DNA of 64,000 nucleotides. Origin: Pisaster brevispinus. Taxonomy: Eukaryota > Echinodermata > Asteroidea > Forcipulatida > Asteriidae. The notes under the pieces are model-generated. The model was not told the DNA's origin. It did no database searches and saw nothing but the letters and a program-made list of their open reading frames with translations. The translations under genes and the position numbers were made by a program. Where the stretch lies: NCBI GenBank assembly GCA_023634235.1, contig JAMKCF010000023.1, forward strand, positions 1,587,001-1,651,000. Direction: 5' to 3'. Numbering within the stretch: the first letter of the stretch is position 1; every line of letters begins with the position of its first letter. Shown in pieces: positions 36,001 to 48,379 of the stretch.

Positions 36001-39000
36001 TTCTATACTATACCAAGGTCCACTTTATTAGTTTTAAGTCGTTTTCACCACATTATCAACCTATAGTTAAAACGCCACTGTTTACACACCTTTTATTAGT
36101 TTTAAATTGGACAGTCAGCCCCACAATGTTCATTAGTTTAAAATCTCTATTTCCGGCCACCAGAAGACACACAGTCTCTGAGCGTTAACTTTTATAGTAC
36201 TGTAACCTACTAGTTTAATTTATAATAAAGTTCCTCAACATCATTATTTGTGAATTCCATTAATAAGCCAACACAAACTCTCACTCAATTACAAGAGCGA
36301 GGTTTAGCGCTCTGGCATCGTAACATGTCAACTGAAGTAAAAATCATTAAGAATCAAGTTTACTTCATTCATGTGCTTTTATTTGTGCATGTCAACATGT
36401 ACATGTACACTCTACTCCGTTAACCAGATACACTAAAAGCAAAACATAAAGACTATACACTGTTCTGCGTTACAATTTTTAAGCTCAATCAAATTAATGG
36501 TGAAATGTTAACTTGAATATAAAAAAGGAAATATAATTAGCTGTTGCAAAGTGCTTACCAACCAAAAGAATCCGTGGTGTAAATGCAAAATATTTTTTAA
36601 ATGGCCTGTCGTTTCGACCCTAGCAGAGGCTTTCTCGAAGGCAATATATATATATAATTTTAAAGGGTTATAATACAAACGCTTGATTTGTATGAAGTAT
36701 ACACAACGGCAAATATTTAAAAACGTTGTTACATTTTCCGATTCAACAGAGGGTGTGTTCCAAGGTGATGAACGGTGTCTGTCGTTTGCTTTAAGTGCAG
36801 ATGGATTCGATCCATTCAACCATCAAAAAGTACAGTACAGCATGTGTCCAGTGCTGCTCAAATGTTTGAATTTCAACCATTTAAGTCGCGACAAGATTGG
36901 CAGAATCCTACTTTCTTCAATTGTTCCAGGTAATAATACTTTCAGTGTAGAATTTACTTTTAAAATAATAACTGTTTTTCTTCTTCTTGATAAACTGGCT
37001 AACACTTCATTTGAACGGCACATTCCCTCCAAAAGGGAATGTCATGATCCAATAATATGCACATGTAGGCCCTAGACTTTAAACAACCGAAAATCAACAA
37101 AACAAACACATACAAAAAACAAGCCTTTAAAAAATATTTGAAATGAAAAAAGAAAAAAAAAATAATAATAATAATAAATAAATAAATAATACATAAGTCG
37201 TTTGGCTGCTTTGATCGAACAGTTAATACAAATAGAAGCACTCACTCAGCTAATTTTGAAGTATCATTCATAAAAACACAGGACCATGTGGACCTTCGGA
37301 TGTAAATCCCTACATGGCGCCACTTGTGGACGAACTGGAACAACTAGAAAACGGAGTAGACTGCTTCGACGCGTCTATAGGAAGTAACTTCAAGCTAAAG
37401 GGCCGTGTTATTATGGGAGTGTTTGACAACCCTGGCTCTTCCAAGGTGCTCAAGTTTGCTGGTCCGGGCTCATTGATTAATGCCTGCAGACACTGTACTA
37501 TAAAAGGTAATTTTGAAATTGACAACATGTTTTATGACACTTCATGGTAACCTCACTAAAAAATATCCAACTTAAACACTAATTAGGTAATAATTTAGGG
37601 GGATCAGTTTGGTTCATCACCTCAGTGGTGTAACCAGGGCGGGTGGGGGTTTGGGGTTGGGCGGAGGGATCACCCACCAAACCACCCAAAAGAATCCTAC
37701 TTGAGAAAATGCGCATACAATTAATGCAAATCTTTAAACATCACCGTGTTTTATTTGAGAAAAAAATTGTTGTTGACATGGATTAAATATTAACCCACAA
37801 TGACTTAACTGTGAAACATTGTTCCTATTATTGTAGGGAAGTACAGTCAGGAGTACAAAAAAGTTCTGTACCTCGAAAACAGGAGGTACTTAAACATGGA
37901 TGCCAGCCTTCGAACTAACAACCAGTTCGAAGGTGTGGAACTTAGAGGCCCTCATCCTCCTCACTTAAAAGAAAATGAGCTAGATGATGGACGCCAAGTG
38001 GCCGAACTTCACAAAAGGGCGTTGACTTCTCCAACTGAAAGGCAGCGTAAGAAAGCCAAGACAGCTGCGGCAAAGTTGGAGAAGTCAACGGGCAAAAAGG
38101 GTATTGAAGAGCTGGCACGGCTTCCGTACTACACTGCCATGGATGTCCCTGTCGAACTTATGCACACCATCCAGGTAAGGCTTGTTCCGAAAAAAAAGTT
38201 TTCCGTCAACAAGATAATATCCCATATTATCTGCATTATATATGTTAATGAGATGCTGAATAGCTGTCAGTCCGTGTAAAAAGAGACGGCTGACTGTTAA
38301 TTTTAAAATTATCGAACTATTTTAAAATACACGACTTTCTGGTATTTATATGTTAAACAACCTTGTTATTAAGTCTCCCGAATTTCGAATAGTATACTCT
38401 GCGGCAGTAGAATATATAGCAAGACAAGTTCTCCAAGAACAAAATCTACCTAGCCAGTAGATAATAATAATACACATGATGTTACCTCAAACCAAATATA
38501 CATAGATGCCTCACCATGCAATGCCTCTAATCCCATATAACTCGTTATGAGTTTTAGGTCATTTCACTACATAATATATAAATATGTTTTGATATTTTAA
38601 TATATGCATTTTTTCAATTCCATTTAATTGTGCAGGTTGTGATGAAAAAGTTTTTTGGTCTGTTTACGGGAAGGGACAACACTGACAAGATGTTTGCGGC
38701 CGAGTCATCCCTGGGCCGACACACTAATGCAACCAAAGAACAATCACCATGGACCCTGACCCCACAAGAGAAAAGGGATGTTGATGAAAGGCTCCTTCAG
38801 ATTCGAGTCCCTTGCGACTTTGATTGGTATCCGAAGAAGCTGTTCTCAAAACCGACTTTGCCATATATGAAATGCAGTGACTGGAAAAAGGTATTTTGTA
38901 ATTTTGCACATACTCGTACCAAGTAAAGTACACAAACATCCGATGTGTGTGAAGCACTACTATGTATTTGCCCAATTCCTTTGAAAAGAGAAATCCACAT

Positions 39001-42000
39001 TGGATTTGAACCAACGAACTTCGCCATTCTAAAGCAGATTTCTCACCAACTTGATCACTGAGATTATTCAGTAGGTAATAGTTTAAATCGTACATTTTAA
39101 CATCGGGTACCGAAGCAATTTAGTAGGTGTAAAATTTGGTTGTACCTATACACCGATGTGTGTGATTTAAAAACAAAATTATCTGTTTTAATTATCAAAC
39201 CAATAATAATAATAATAATAATAAAACATAATAATAACAATAACTGTTGCAAAGTGCTAACCAACAAAAAGAACCTATGGTATAAATGCAAATAACGGCC
39301 TGAAATGAAAGTACAATGAAACCATCTTGATCTCTCAGCAATTTATTAGTATGGCTACAGTCGGATACGAGCACCACAAATTGACAGAGACAACGTTAAA
39401 ACACAAAAGGCACGGTTCCATATTATTATTAGGTTTGTTATTGAGCTTTTCATTTCAAAGAGTGGAATGTTTTTAAAACATTTTAATACAGCTTGCATCT
39501 AATGGAATCTTGAAGTATGCGATGAAGGGAACTATGGGGGAAAACCAGAGGACAACCTTTTTCCGGCTTTGTGATGTAGTCAGGGAACTTACAGACCACA
39601 CCATTGATCTGAACTGTCTTTCAGTGTTGGACGACGAGGTGCATCATGTTTTCTCCCTAATCGAAAGAGATTTTCCCCTCGGCATTCAGGTAAGTGCGAA
39701 GGCTGAGTGGTTGTGTTATTTTTGGGATCTAGAAACAGGAAATATTCGGATCCAGGAATAATTTTGTAAATTTATTACAATGGATGACTCGTAAAATCCC
39801 AATTCCCTCCACACATTGTAATTTACTACAATTTGAAATAGTGCGTAAGACCTTCGAATGAAAGATTATACGCGAGCTTATTACAATTTGGTTAATAGGA
39901 CCTATAACACACACATTAACAACTCTCTCTTCTTAGGTACAAATTATACGCCTTGGGTGGAGAAAAGCAAAACTGTAATAAGTGCTCTGCTCAAGGGCAA
40001 AGCTATAGACTGGCTGTAATTTGAACACACATTTTAACAACATCAGGACATTAGTTATTAAGTGATCAGTCAAAGTTACAAACAAAATTAAAAGGGTGAC
40101 TGCTGAAACACACAACCCCAAAAAGTGAGGAAAACAAATTGTGGTGACCGGCACAACCTTAATACTGAAACTTTTAAAAGCCCTGTATTCAGTGCAACCT
40201 ATACTGCCTAATTCTGTTATTACAAGTAAGTGGAAGACAAAAACGGAGCTGCTGCAAGTGCCATCCATCTTGTTGAGATTATGAGATAAGTTACGGCAGG
40301 GTGGTGACATTCATAAAAACAGATGTTGTCTTTCGAAAATAGTTTGTTGTTGGTTTTTAGTGAGTTATCTTTGGAAGTCGGCAAACATCACAATCGATTG
40401 ACTTTTTTTCTTCCATGCTTCACAGACACTGTGTATGCACATCATGCACCACTCTACTGATACACTGTATAAGTATGGACCGGCTACATCACAGTGGATG
40501 TACGGGTTTGAAAGGTTCATGGCATTTCTAAGTGGACGAATTCATAATCGTAAACAGCCAGAAGCAACCGCCATTGAGGCATACAGAGTAAGTACTGGTT
40601 TGTAAATGTGACATTGACCTGTCACAAAAATTGACACACACAATTGGGAAATTGATTTTTTGGGGTCTAAGAACAAAGAGCTATACGACCGGTAACAATA
40701 GTAGACCTGTCCAGAGCAAATTACTTGTTAGTTATGTGTCCATGCACAATGTACAACAACTTATTGTTTATGATCATTAGGACCGTGTTGTTATAAAACA
40801 AATCTTGTCAAGGTGTAAATAAAAACATTCTGACAAATCCTTCGCATATCCATGACGAAATAATTAATTTCAATAACACATATTATATATCGCAAACACA
40901 AATCATTGTCATTTGATCATGCAACCTTTACTTGCCTTGTATGTAATGCCACGACATTTCAAAATCTAACATTTACTCGGCGTATATTATTATACGGCGC
41001 TTAGGACGCTTCGTAGTGGTGTTTCGAAAGTACCGTTCCTGCCCGTTCGTCCTAAAGAGCAGGTTTCTGTGACGGGTACAACTTACAAGTATTGTGTCGT
41101 CGACGGTTGTTTTTAATAATAACGTCAAATTTCACTTACATTTGCCTGAAATGCGTCTTGTTTATAATGCAGATAACTTGGCACATTACTTTTTAAAATA
41201 GAAAACGGTGAATTTATTCTGAACAAGTCTTACCTGGAGTTATTTAAAACAAATATCAAATGTTTATGTGTGCATTTGTTGAAGAATATTTAATTCGGTA
41301 AAAAAGGGTTTTTCCAGCCAATCTTCGCCTCATGAAATGAAACTTAGTCAAGATTTTCTCACGTGATATTTTGAGGCAATGTATTCACGTGCATCCAATA
41401 TCTGTAAATTTTACTTCAAAGAGTAGACACAAATTCGTATTAATTTATTACTTGTTATTATCAATCTGCAGATGTACGAATTTAGCCAGTTTATGGCAAT
41501 GGCTGGTTATCTTCCGGAGGGCAGTGTTTGCACCAGCAATACGCTGACCATCCTTGCTGCTACTGATGACGACGGTCAAGTTCCAAGTAAGTGTGCTTTT
41601 TAGAGGTTGGTGATACTCACGATAAGAAGAGAAAGGCAAAAAGTTACCAAACAGTAACTGCGTTTCATGTTACCTGATAAACGAGGGCCTTCTAATTCCA
41701 CAAAACTATTGTTGAACTGCAATGCACATTCATGAAGTGAATTACCAGTTCATATTCATCAGGCCGACTCTACTCTGATTTTCAAGTGACTTTAAAAGAC
41801 GCACTTGATTGAACCTACTTTTTTTTAAACAAATTGCTTCAGACATTATGCCTACATTCGTTTGTTTTATTTCTATTTTGCGCAATAGCATATATAATTT
41901 TACTAAATTGAATCGAAAAATTAGGGAGACAGTCAACAGTAGCGCGTAATGCTCATTGCTTAAACCTCGGTAATGCGCTGGCCCGTCTTATGTCTTATGT

Positions 42001-42726
42001 TCACCAAAAGGTTTACTCAACACTCAAGTAAACTGTATTTAAGATTTATATTGGCATTTACATCGGTTTACCATAACCTTTCATCGAGACCCTTCAATAA
42101 AAAACAGCACCTGGCTGCATAGTATTTGTCATTAATCTGCTGACGTATGGGCTGCCACTCTACTGCCTTTTTACAAGTAATTTATTATATTATTTTGCTT
42201 TATAGACGTGACGTGTCAACTTCTGAAAGGAAAAAGACCCCAAGTGGAGGTGAAACTGGATAAAGATGACCTACAATATCTACGGTCCAAAGGTGTGACT
42301 GCTGATGTCGCCCAAAAATTATTTCTGGCACAGAGAGAACACCCAAGACGTCAGAAGTACACTTGTCATGAAATTGACTCAAGCAAGTCAGTAATTTCAT
42401 CAATAGTTGCTGGCCTTTTCACGACAGGTGGAACTCCAGAAAACAGATTAGGTGAGGGGTACCTGTTCTTTGGACAGGTACTTCATTTCCTTCTTTGCCA
42501 AACTGGGAATGGTCATCAGCAGTTTGCCAAAATTGCTTGGAAAGAATCACCAGTTAGAGATGATGATGTTCCTGGTTTATGGAGAGTGGGAAGACAAGAC
42601 ACTGTATATCGAACAACAATTGTATCTATTTCTGATCTTTCACCACCATTTACCACAGCTGTAGATTTTGATAAGAATTTATGGGTTTTAGATTTTAACC
42701 GTAAATATGTTACAATTGTGGAATAA
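33025..42726 (+). CDS. CACTA/EnSpm transposase, Tnp2 (Transposase_21)/DUF4218 type, 11 exons, 888 aa
   Basis: Exons 33025-33297, 34361-34575, 34974-35158, 36750-36929, 37282-37506, 37837-38174, 38636-38890, 39492-39689, 40426-40587, 41472-41586 and 42206-42726 all have GT-AG borders and join in frame to 888 codons plus TAA. The ATG (GCAATGG) has a good context. The N-terminus has Cys7, Cys9, Cys12 and His28, a likely zinc site; a second is Cys139 with CPEC at 156-159. IPLIPRLQRWY is the Tnp2 hallmark. ADGFDPF (Asp242) and VFDNPG (Asp333) are the likely RNase H-fold acids, ACRHC (353-356) the inserted zinc knuckle, and VELMH (Glu466) the third-acid region. SQWMYGFERF (645-654) is the DUF4218 motif, and the last exon resembles DUF4216. 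It would cut the element ends in the nucleus. Being unbroken, it may be active, or retained by the host. Candidate AATAAA at 43335. Confidence 0.9.
34021..34320. repeat. Inverted and direct 35-bp repeats in transposase intron 1
   Basis: The segment TTGGATTGAAAGCTAAGGC..CTATAGTAG at 34033-34068 is the inverted copy of CTATAGTAGGGG..TAGCTTTCGATCCAA at 34110-34145, with 41 bp between. A direct copy of the second arm lies at 34074-34107 and a diverged one at 34281-34315. It could form a hairpin or be the end of a small foldback element. A GATGAAGGAGATGT word shared with 32,706-32,720 precedes it. Confidence 0.7.
35785..36040. repeat. Tandem duplication of about 130-140 bp in transposase intron 3
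   Basis: Two copies share CCTTAGGCATACATGTACA, TTTCCCCAGCA, CATTTGACCAC, TCAATC, CCTAATTGATTGACTACTTC and TACCAAGGTCCACTTTATTA. The first copy is longer by a few short insertions. The intron otherwise shows nothing. Confidence 0.85.
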
Positions 42727-45700
42727 TGATTTTTGCGTCTTTCTAAATCAGCAATGGTCCGTCTGAGCAATATTCACCCCATCAAAATTTAATTCGGTTT
42801 TACTTATAGATTGTCAATCGAAGTTCGGAGCTAAAATGACAAATGGAAGTAAAATGCACAATCGATGAATTTGATAATTCTGCTCCTTTGAGTTTGGCAG
42901 GATCTACATTTTATTTGATGCCATCTGATGGCATCATTCTGAGAAAAATTGGTCTCTACATTTTTATACGGCAGCGGCGGATACAGGGGGCGTGGGGGCG
43001 CACGCCCCCTTTTTGCTTGAAAAAAAAAAAGGAAAAAAAAAAAAAAAAAAAAAAAACCTCAGGGGAAAAATAAGGGAGAGACAAAATTAAAGACAAAGGC
43101 CTTACCTGGGGTTTTTTTAAGCTACTAATATTCCATACCTCGTACACTTTTTTTCACCATTTTGTTGCTTGGTAAATTTTCACGCCCCCCCCCCCGTTTG
43201 GAAAATCCTGGATCCGCCCCTGTACGGGGATGTTTTGGTTCACAACTGACTAGTTTCTCTCCACTCACATGAAGACTATATCTATCGGAAAGTGAGTAAA
43301 CCACTAATTTAAATTGCTCACTTCTCTTCCTCTAAATAAACATTGTGTGATACTTATACGTTGGCATGATTTTCCATGAGCTTGAGAACGTATTTTGTTT
43401 GCATTTGTACTTTTTCACAAACAACTTACTCGACCTGGTTAAGAACAAAACATGTTGCTGTCCAACTAGGACCTCGTTTTGGGGTGTGCATGCAGCTTTT
43501 TGTCAGTACCTGGTCAAGGACTCAAGGATACGAAGGCACGTTCAAAGATACCATTTGTATAATGTTATGCGGATCCGTATAGGCAAATATCGCATTGCGA
43601 GCCCAGAAAGCATGACAAAGAGTCATTACAACTTCCTGGAACCAGGGTGAATCCAGAATTTTCAAAGGGAATGCAAACTTTGAGGAAATAAAGTTCAAAA
43701 TTGATCACGGCGTGGGTCTGGGGAAATTGTCAACAATTACGCTCGTATTCTATGAGAATGACTTTCGGAAGCGATTTACGAGTTTTATTTTTACAGTCAC
43801 TTCAACATTAGGTATTTGCCGTTACAAGTATTCTTTCCCCCACAAGTGGACCCTCCTAAATCCACCACTGGGAACAACGGAACTATACAATAATTTTCAA
43901 TGGGTAGGCCTAAATTAAAAAAAGATGTAAGCTTATACTTTTTTTAATCCAAAGAATGCGGCCTTAAAAAAAAGGTGTGATGATATGTTTATACTGCATC
44001 GCTCTTTAAACTCCAACGCCTTGGTCAAGGCTAGGGTAATTATCGTGATTACAATGAGTAGGCCCTAGGTTTTCAGATAGTTATGAGGTTGAACGGCCAT
44101 TAAGGGCAGTTGGATGGTAGCCGTCAGTGTTTTTGTTTAAATATGCTTATTTTATTTAGTTTTATCCGGTAGGGGTGCCTACATGAATTCCTATAGGCCA
44201 GTTTTGACACTTAATTAAAAGTAATCTTGTGTATCTGCCAATGGGTTTTTGTGCACACTTTTATCATACCCAAGGTTTGTGTGGAGTGTTCGTTCAGCCG
44301 ATACTACCCGTTATGGAATGTTCCACTGTCATAACAGGTTACGGCACAATAACAGCTGATTTGAACTTAAACATTAGGCTGATTCGTGTTTAGTTTATGA
44401 TGAATTTATTGGTCAATACAACGGAAGTCACCTTCTCATGGCCCAAATAGAGATAGCTTAAATGTTACCACTTTCCCAATAAAAATGACATATTGTAAAT
44501 CTGTTTATATGACAAGAATCTTTGTATGTATGCTTCACTCTCATACTTTTTAGAGTTTTAAGGGATTTAAAAAGGAATAAATTACCGAAGAGAAAAGGCG
44601 TGTTTCAAGGGCGCCAACTGCAACATGTATGTGGTCGCCCATCGAAAACAATCAGTAGAGGGCGTCAAAAGTTGCAGGTAAAACTGCGCCGTATTTATTG
44701 AAGAATTAGTGTTCGAAAATCGTCTTCGCACTGTGAAAATAACAGCAAATTACTGTTCTTTAAAGTAATTTATTAATAATTTTAAATTAACATCAAAAAG
44801 AGGATAGCTGAAAAGTTCTAAACGTACTGATATCATCCACGGCTCAAAAGTTACATCCATAAAGAGAAAAATAATACCGCGTCCGAGTCTGTGGATGGTT
44901 TGTTCCGAATTCCTTAGGTAACGCTATAAAATTCGAACGGAGCTTGGCTCTGCTACGAGAAGAAACACGGTGGGGTGTGTACTTTAACCGAGTTACTGTT
45001 CCATCAGTGCAAATTCTGTTTGATACTGCGAACACCGGACGCAACGTTCAATTTAATTTTGTAACACACTATGAGTATGAAGCATTAGACCGCTTCTCTA
45101 AGTTACTGCGTTCTCTTCAACATTCTTCTGTTTGTATATAAATCCTTCCAACGGCCGTCTGTAACTTACATTTCCGCAATGAATACGCAATGAAACGTTT
45201 ACTTCCCAGTTTCCCTGAAAAAACGATAACCCGTTCACGGCGTATACTTTATGGCTTTTAATATATCGGGACACACACTACACTTGTTTACGATTACATA
45301 GGATAATACAATCAGGCCTACCTGACGTGGATCAGATCACAGTAGGTAGTTTTAGTACATTCACGACTACCCTGTGCAAACTTCTTGAAAAATGCAGTAA
45401 CGGTACACTAAGTCTATTTAATAATTTTAAAGAATGTCACTCTGGTCAGAATTTACTGTGTCCAGACACCCTCCACATAAGTTTATTAAAAGCACTACCT
45501 TGGACAAATCGCCATGCACGTCGACCACCGCCCGCCGCGGCTGGGGTGTAAACCGCAATTTAGTCGCATGGAGGTAGAATACCTCCATGGGCAGTGCAAC
45601 ATGTACATTTTGTACACGTGTATACATCCTTAACATAAAAACAACGTGGGCTGATAATACTATAGCGAGTAGCACTATTAGGCCTAGCACTATCGGACGC

Positions 45701-45840
45701 CGGTGTGTATGTACGAGCCACTGTCAGTGAGTGTCCCTACGTTGGGTCATGGTCTGAAGGTCAGCTGATCGCCCGCGGCGTTGGGTCGGGTGATAGTCGT
45801 TAAATCCAATTAGTTCAGTAATTGAATGATTCACTGTAAC
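42727..45840. other. 3' side of CACTA element, no further gene supported
   Basis: Between the transposase stop and the right subterminal repeats lie the hAT-like MITE at 42972-43222 and otherwise unassigned sequence. An open stretch at 42843-42960 after a TTATAG acceptor looks weakly exon-like but does not connect to anything. Palindromic TAGGCCTA words occur near 43905, 45313 and 45680. Confidence 0.4.
42972..43222. mobile_element. hAT-like MITE nested in the CACTA element
   Basis: The ends are CAGCGGCGGATACAGGGGG and the complement of CAGGGGCGGATCCAGG, matching at 14 of 16 leading bases. TACGG lies directly outside both ends (42967-42971 and 43223-43227). A GC hairpin GGGGGCGTGGGGGCGCACGCCCCC starts the element and long A tracts fill the middle. 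An 8-bp duplication would be expected for hAT and only 5 bp match, so the family is a judgement. Confidence 0.65.
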
Positions 45841-45869
45841 TCTTTGACAAGAGTGTGGCCTCTCCGGAG

Positions 45870-45963
45870 CAACGTGAATTTGCCGTGAAAATGCCGTGAA
45901 CATTATTGCCAATATCTGAGCGGCAGAGATGCCGTGAAATTGCCGTGAAATTACCGTGAGCTG
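45870..45963 (-). repeat. Subterminal repeats, right end of CACTA element
   Basis: GCCGTGAA-type boxes occur at least five times in 94 bp: CGTGAATTTGCCGTGAAAATGCCGTGAAC, then GCCGTGAAATTGCCGTGAAATTACCGTGAGC after a spacer containing GCGGCAGAGAT. The same box with the same spacing forms the 91-bp array at the left end, so both ends carry a shared candidate protein-binding motif. Confidence 0.8.
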
Positions 45964-46020
45964 TTATTTCACGTCGAAACAGACTTTCAGGGCAATTTCA
46001 GGGTGAAGTTGTTCATAGTG
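45964..46020 (-). repeat. Right terminal inverted repeat of the CACTA element
   Basis: Read inward on the minus strand it begins CACTATGAACAACTTCACCC and reaches GTGAAATAA at 57 bp, like the left end. The next three bases outside (46021-46023) are CTA, the same as at 13818-13820. Confidence 0.88.
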
Positions 46021-46023
46021 CTA

Positions 46024-46541
46024 GGCCTGAGAAAGTAATCTAAAGCCTGCCAAACTAACATTGTCTTCTCAGAAAAATGGTTACCCAAACTTTCAGGTTT
46101 AGCCTTATCCAAAAAATACTTTACGCGAACACTGAACAGGACATGCACTAGGGTTAACTGTTGCAATTCGTTTTTAACTGATAAAATAGTTTAGTCTATC
46201 ATCAAGAAGTATTACGAATTTACAGTGGACATGGAACAGCCACAGTACATTTTCCATTTGATATGAGCCAAAAATTAAACTAAATTTTGAGCTATTGAAA
46301 AAGGTTTTTTTTGCTGATCTGGAGGTCATTGAGTTTTATTTTATAGATGATTAAATTGTAGATCTCTTTAATAGAGCCTTCTCACTAACTGCTCGCTGGA
46401 CATGTGGCATTTGGACTCTCATTATCTAAAGAAGCAAATAAAGTTGCAAATAAAAAAGGACTAGGTTTTAAACCATTTTAGTTTAACTACTACATCTAAG
46501 CATGCAATAAATGTTTATCTTCAGAAGGACCTCAAAAATTC
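46024..46541. other. Intronic spacer between CACTA element and DIRS element
   Basis: No gene or repeat boundary was recognised in this AT-rich stretch. Confidence 0.4.
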
Positions 46542-46568
46542 CCCCACCACAGAAGTGTGGGAATGATA

Positions 46569-46722
46569 CTTACCCAAATAGCCACTACTTATGCATATTT
46601 CATATAGCCGGCAGGCTAATTCGCTAAAAAAATTTGACAACCAATAGGGCGCCCTTCGCGCCCACCCAGGCGCCCTTCGCGCCCACCCAGCATGCTGTAC
46701 GCGGTAGCTCCGCCATCTTACG
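46569..46722 (+). repeat. DIRS element terminal inverted repeat, left
   Basis: From CTTACCCAAATAGCCACTAC through GCAGGCTAATTCGC, a doubled AGGGCGCCCTTCGCGCCCACCC-type segment, to CGCCATCTTACG. It is nearly identical to the inverted copy at 50447-50599; differences include a GTACGC versus ATGC indel. Confidence 0.9.
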
Positions 46723-46791
46723 TCCTTCTTTTTCTCGTCCAAAGAGGTAACCCTGAACACGAGCCGAGAGTGGGGAAGGAGGGCGGGAAGC

Positions 46792-46890
46792 TATTTGGGT
46801 AAGTATCATTCATAGACTCTTCCCACACTTCTGTGGTGGGGGAGTCTATTTCATTCACTTACCCAAATAGCCACTACTTATGCATAGAGT
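46792..46890. repeat. DIRS internal complementary region
   Basis: GCTATTTGGGTAAGTATCATTC and CCCACACTTCTGTGGTGGGG are complements of the left outer end (46542-46580), and GAGTCTATTTCATTCACTTACCC is the complement of the right outer end (50592-50614). The two meet at GGGG|GAGTC, so this region defines the joined termini. A 10-bp ATAGACTCTT insert separates two parts of the left-end copy. Confidence 0.85.
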
Positions 46891-47037
46891 AGCACCGTAG
46901 CATGGAGGTTGGGTAGGCGAGACACCTTTATAAAATCAGACTATAGTTAACAACCAACTTGAACTAAGAACTGACAGTATGTACTTAATTAAGAGCGTAA
47001 AAAATATGTATATATATATATATTTTTTACCTCAAGT

Positions 47038-48031
47038 TCAGTCCTGGCGCCGCCTGGAGGGATCACTTGACTGGGAGTCCCTTCTGGGTTGAGATGCTGA
47101 CAGCACTGCTCTCCCAAAGGCACCTTCGTTCTGAAGCACATCACGCAGATAGCAGGTGGTAAAGGTTGATGGGCCCTTCCAGCAAGCTGCTTGTGAGATC
47201 TCTGCAAAGGAAATCCCCCTGAAGAACGCCCAGGATGTGGACACGGCGCGAACGTCATGTGCACGTATGGTTCCCTGACTGCCTGCGTCCTTACCGGACA
47301 GCCAGTCGGGGTGAGCCGACTTTATTGCTGATACAATCCATCGCTTGATTGTATCTTTGGAGACCGGGCCATGTGGGGGAGTAGTTGAGATAAATAATTG
47401 ATCGCAAGCCCCCCTAAGTGACTTGGTACATTCCAGGTACCATTTGAGGGAATATATCGGGCACCAGAGCCTGTCTGATCGAACCGACGATACCGACGCA
47501 ATTTCGGGAATGAAGATGTCAGGCGGAGTAAAGACTGCCGTCTGATTCTTTGTCAGGAACGATGCCTTGAGGACAAGACGAAACCCGCCCGGTTCCCATC
47601 GGATATGTCCCGGTTGGATTGATAGCGCCTGGATTTCGCATCCCCCCCTAGCCGTAGCTGCGGCTCTAAGGAAGGCCAACTTAGTGGAAAGTTGCAACAG
47701 CGATGATAGGTTCGGGAGGCACTGCTAAGTTCTCTAGCACGCGCCCCAAGTCCCAGGATGGGACAAGCCTCTGTCTTGGGGGCCTTTCTTTAAACATGCC
47801 CCGAAGTAGCTGCATTAATACGGGGCTAGATGGGATTGCGGAACCATCGGGAAACCATGCATGGACTGCAGCAATGGTCGATCTGTAATTTTTTATAGTT
47901 GCCACCTTCAGTTGGGACTTGAAGAGGTGGACCAGAAAACCTGACACCATCGCTAAAGATGCTGTGACTGGATCCACCGATCGGTCGGCACACCACCGAC
48001 TAAAATGTCGAAGTCGACTATCGTAAACCAT
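47038..48031 (-). pseudogene. DIRS tyrosine recombinase (frameshifted, catalytic Arg lost)
   Basis: The N-terminal SAM-like part (48031-47681) has YDSRLRHFSRWCADRS and VATIKNYRSTIAAVH. After a frameshift near 47,690 the catalytic part (47697-47038) follows: TARGGCEIQAL at the first Arg box, AHDVRAVSTSWAF as HxxR, and CWKGPSTFTTCYLRD with the nucleophile Tyr. In the related element at 61981-63558 the first box reads TARRRSELHAL, so the catalytic Arg has become Gly here. The enzyme would insert a circular DNA copy by recombination. The frameshift and the Arg change make this copy inactive. Confidence 0.88.
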
Positions 48032-48379
48032 TCGTGTGGAAAGGCGACGCCCCTTAATTTTGCTGCCAGGGCTGCAGCTTCCTCAGAAAGGCCTGCTGCA
48101 ATGAGGGACAGTGGCCAGTGGACAGTGGCCGACACGCCAAGTTGAGGTCTCCCGGCGCCGGGTGCTGTAGACGGGAGTGTGGTTGGTATAGGAGATTGTG
48201 TCGCTCCGGGAGGATTAGAGGATCCCCTATCAGGAGTCTCACTAGCCTCAGGAACCATGGCTGGCGTGGCCACAAGGGAGCGATCAGGAGAATTCGGCAC
48301 GGTTCCTGCTCTATCTTCCCTATGACTCTCTGGAGAAGGGATATCGGAGGGAACGCATATGCGAACATGTCTGTCCAGT

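Noticed and set aside
42843..43073. Plus-strand frame after the transposase stop as a twelfth exon
   Set aside because: The 42206-42726 exon ends in a clear TAA; the frame runs into the MITE and poly-A tract and has no good donor.
45327..45690. Overlapping frames near the right end of the CACTA element
   Set aside because: Short, no motif, no splice partner; consistent with chance.
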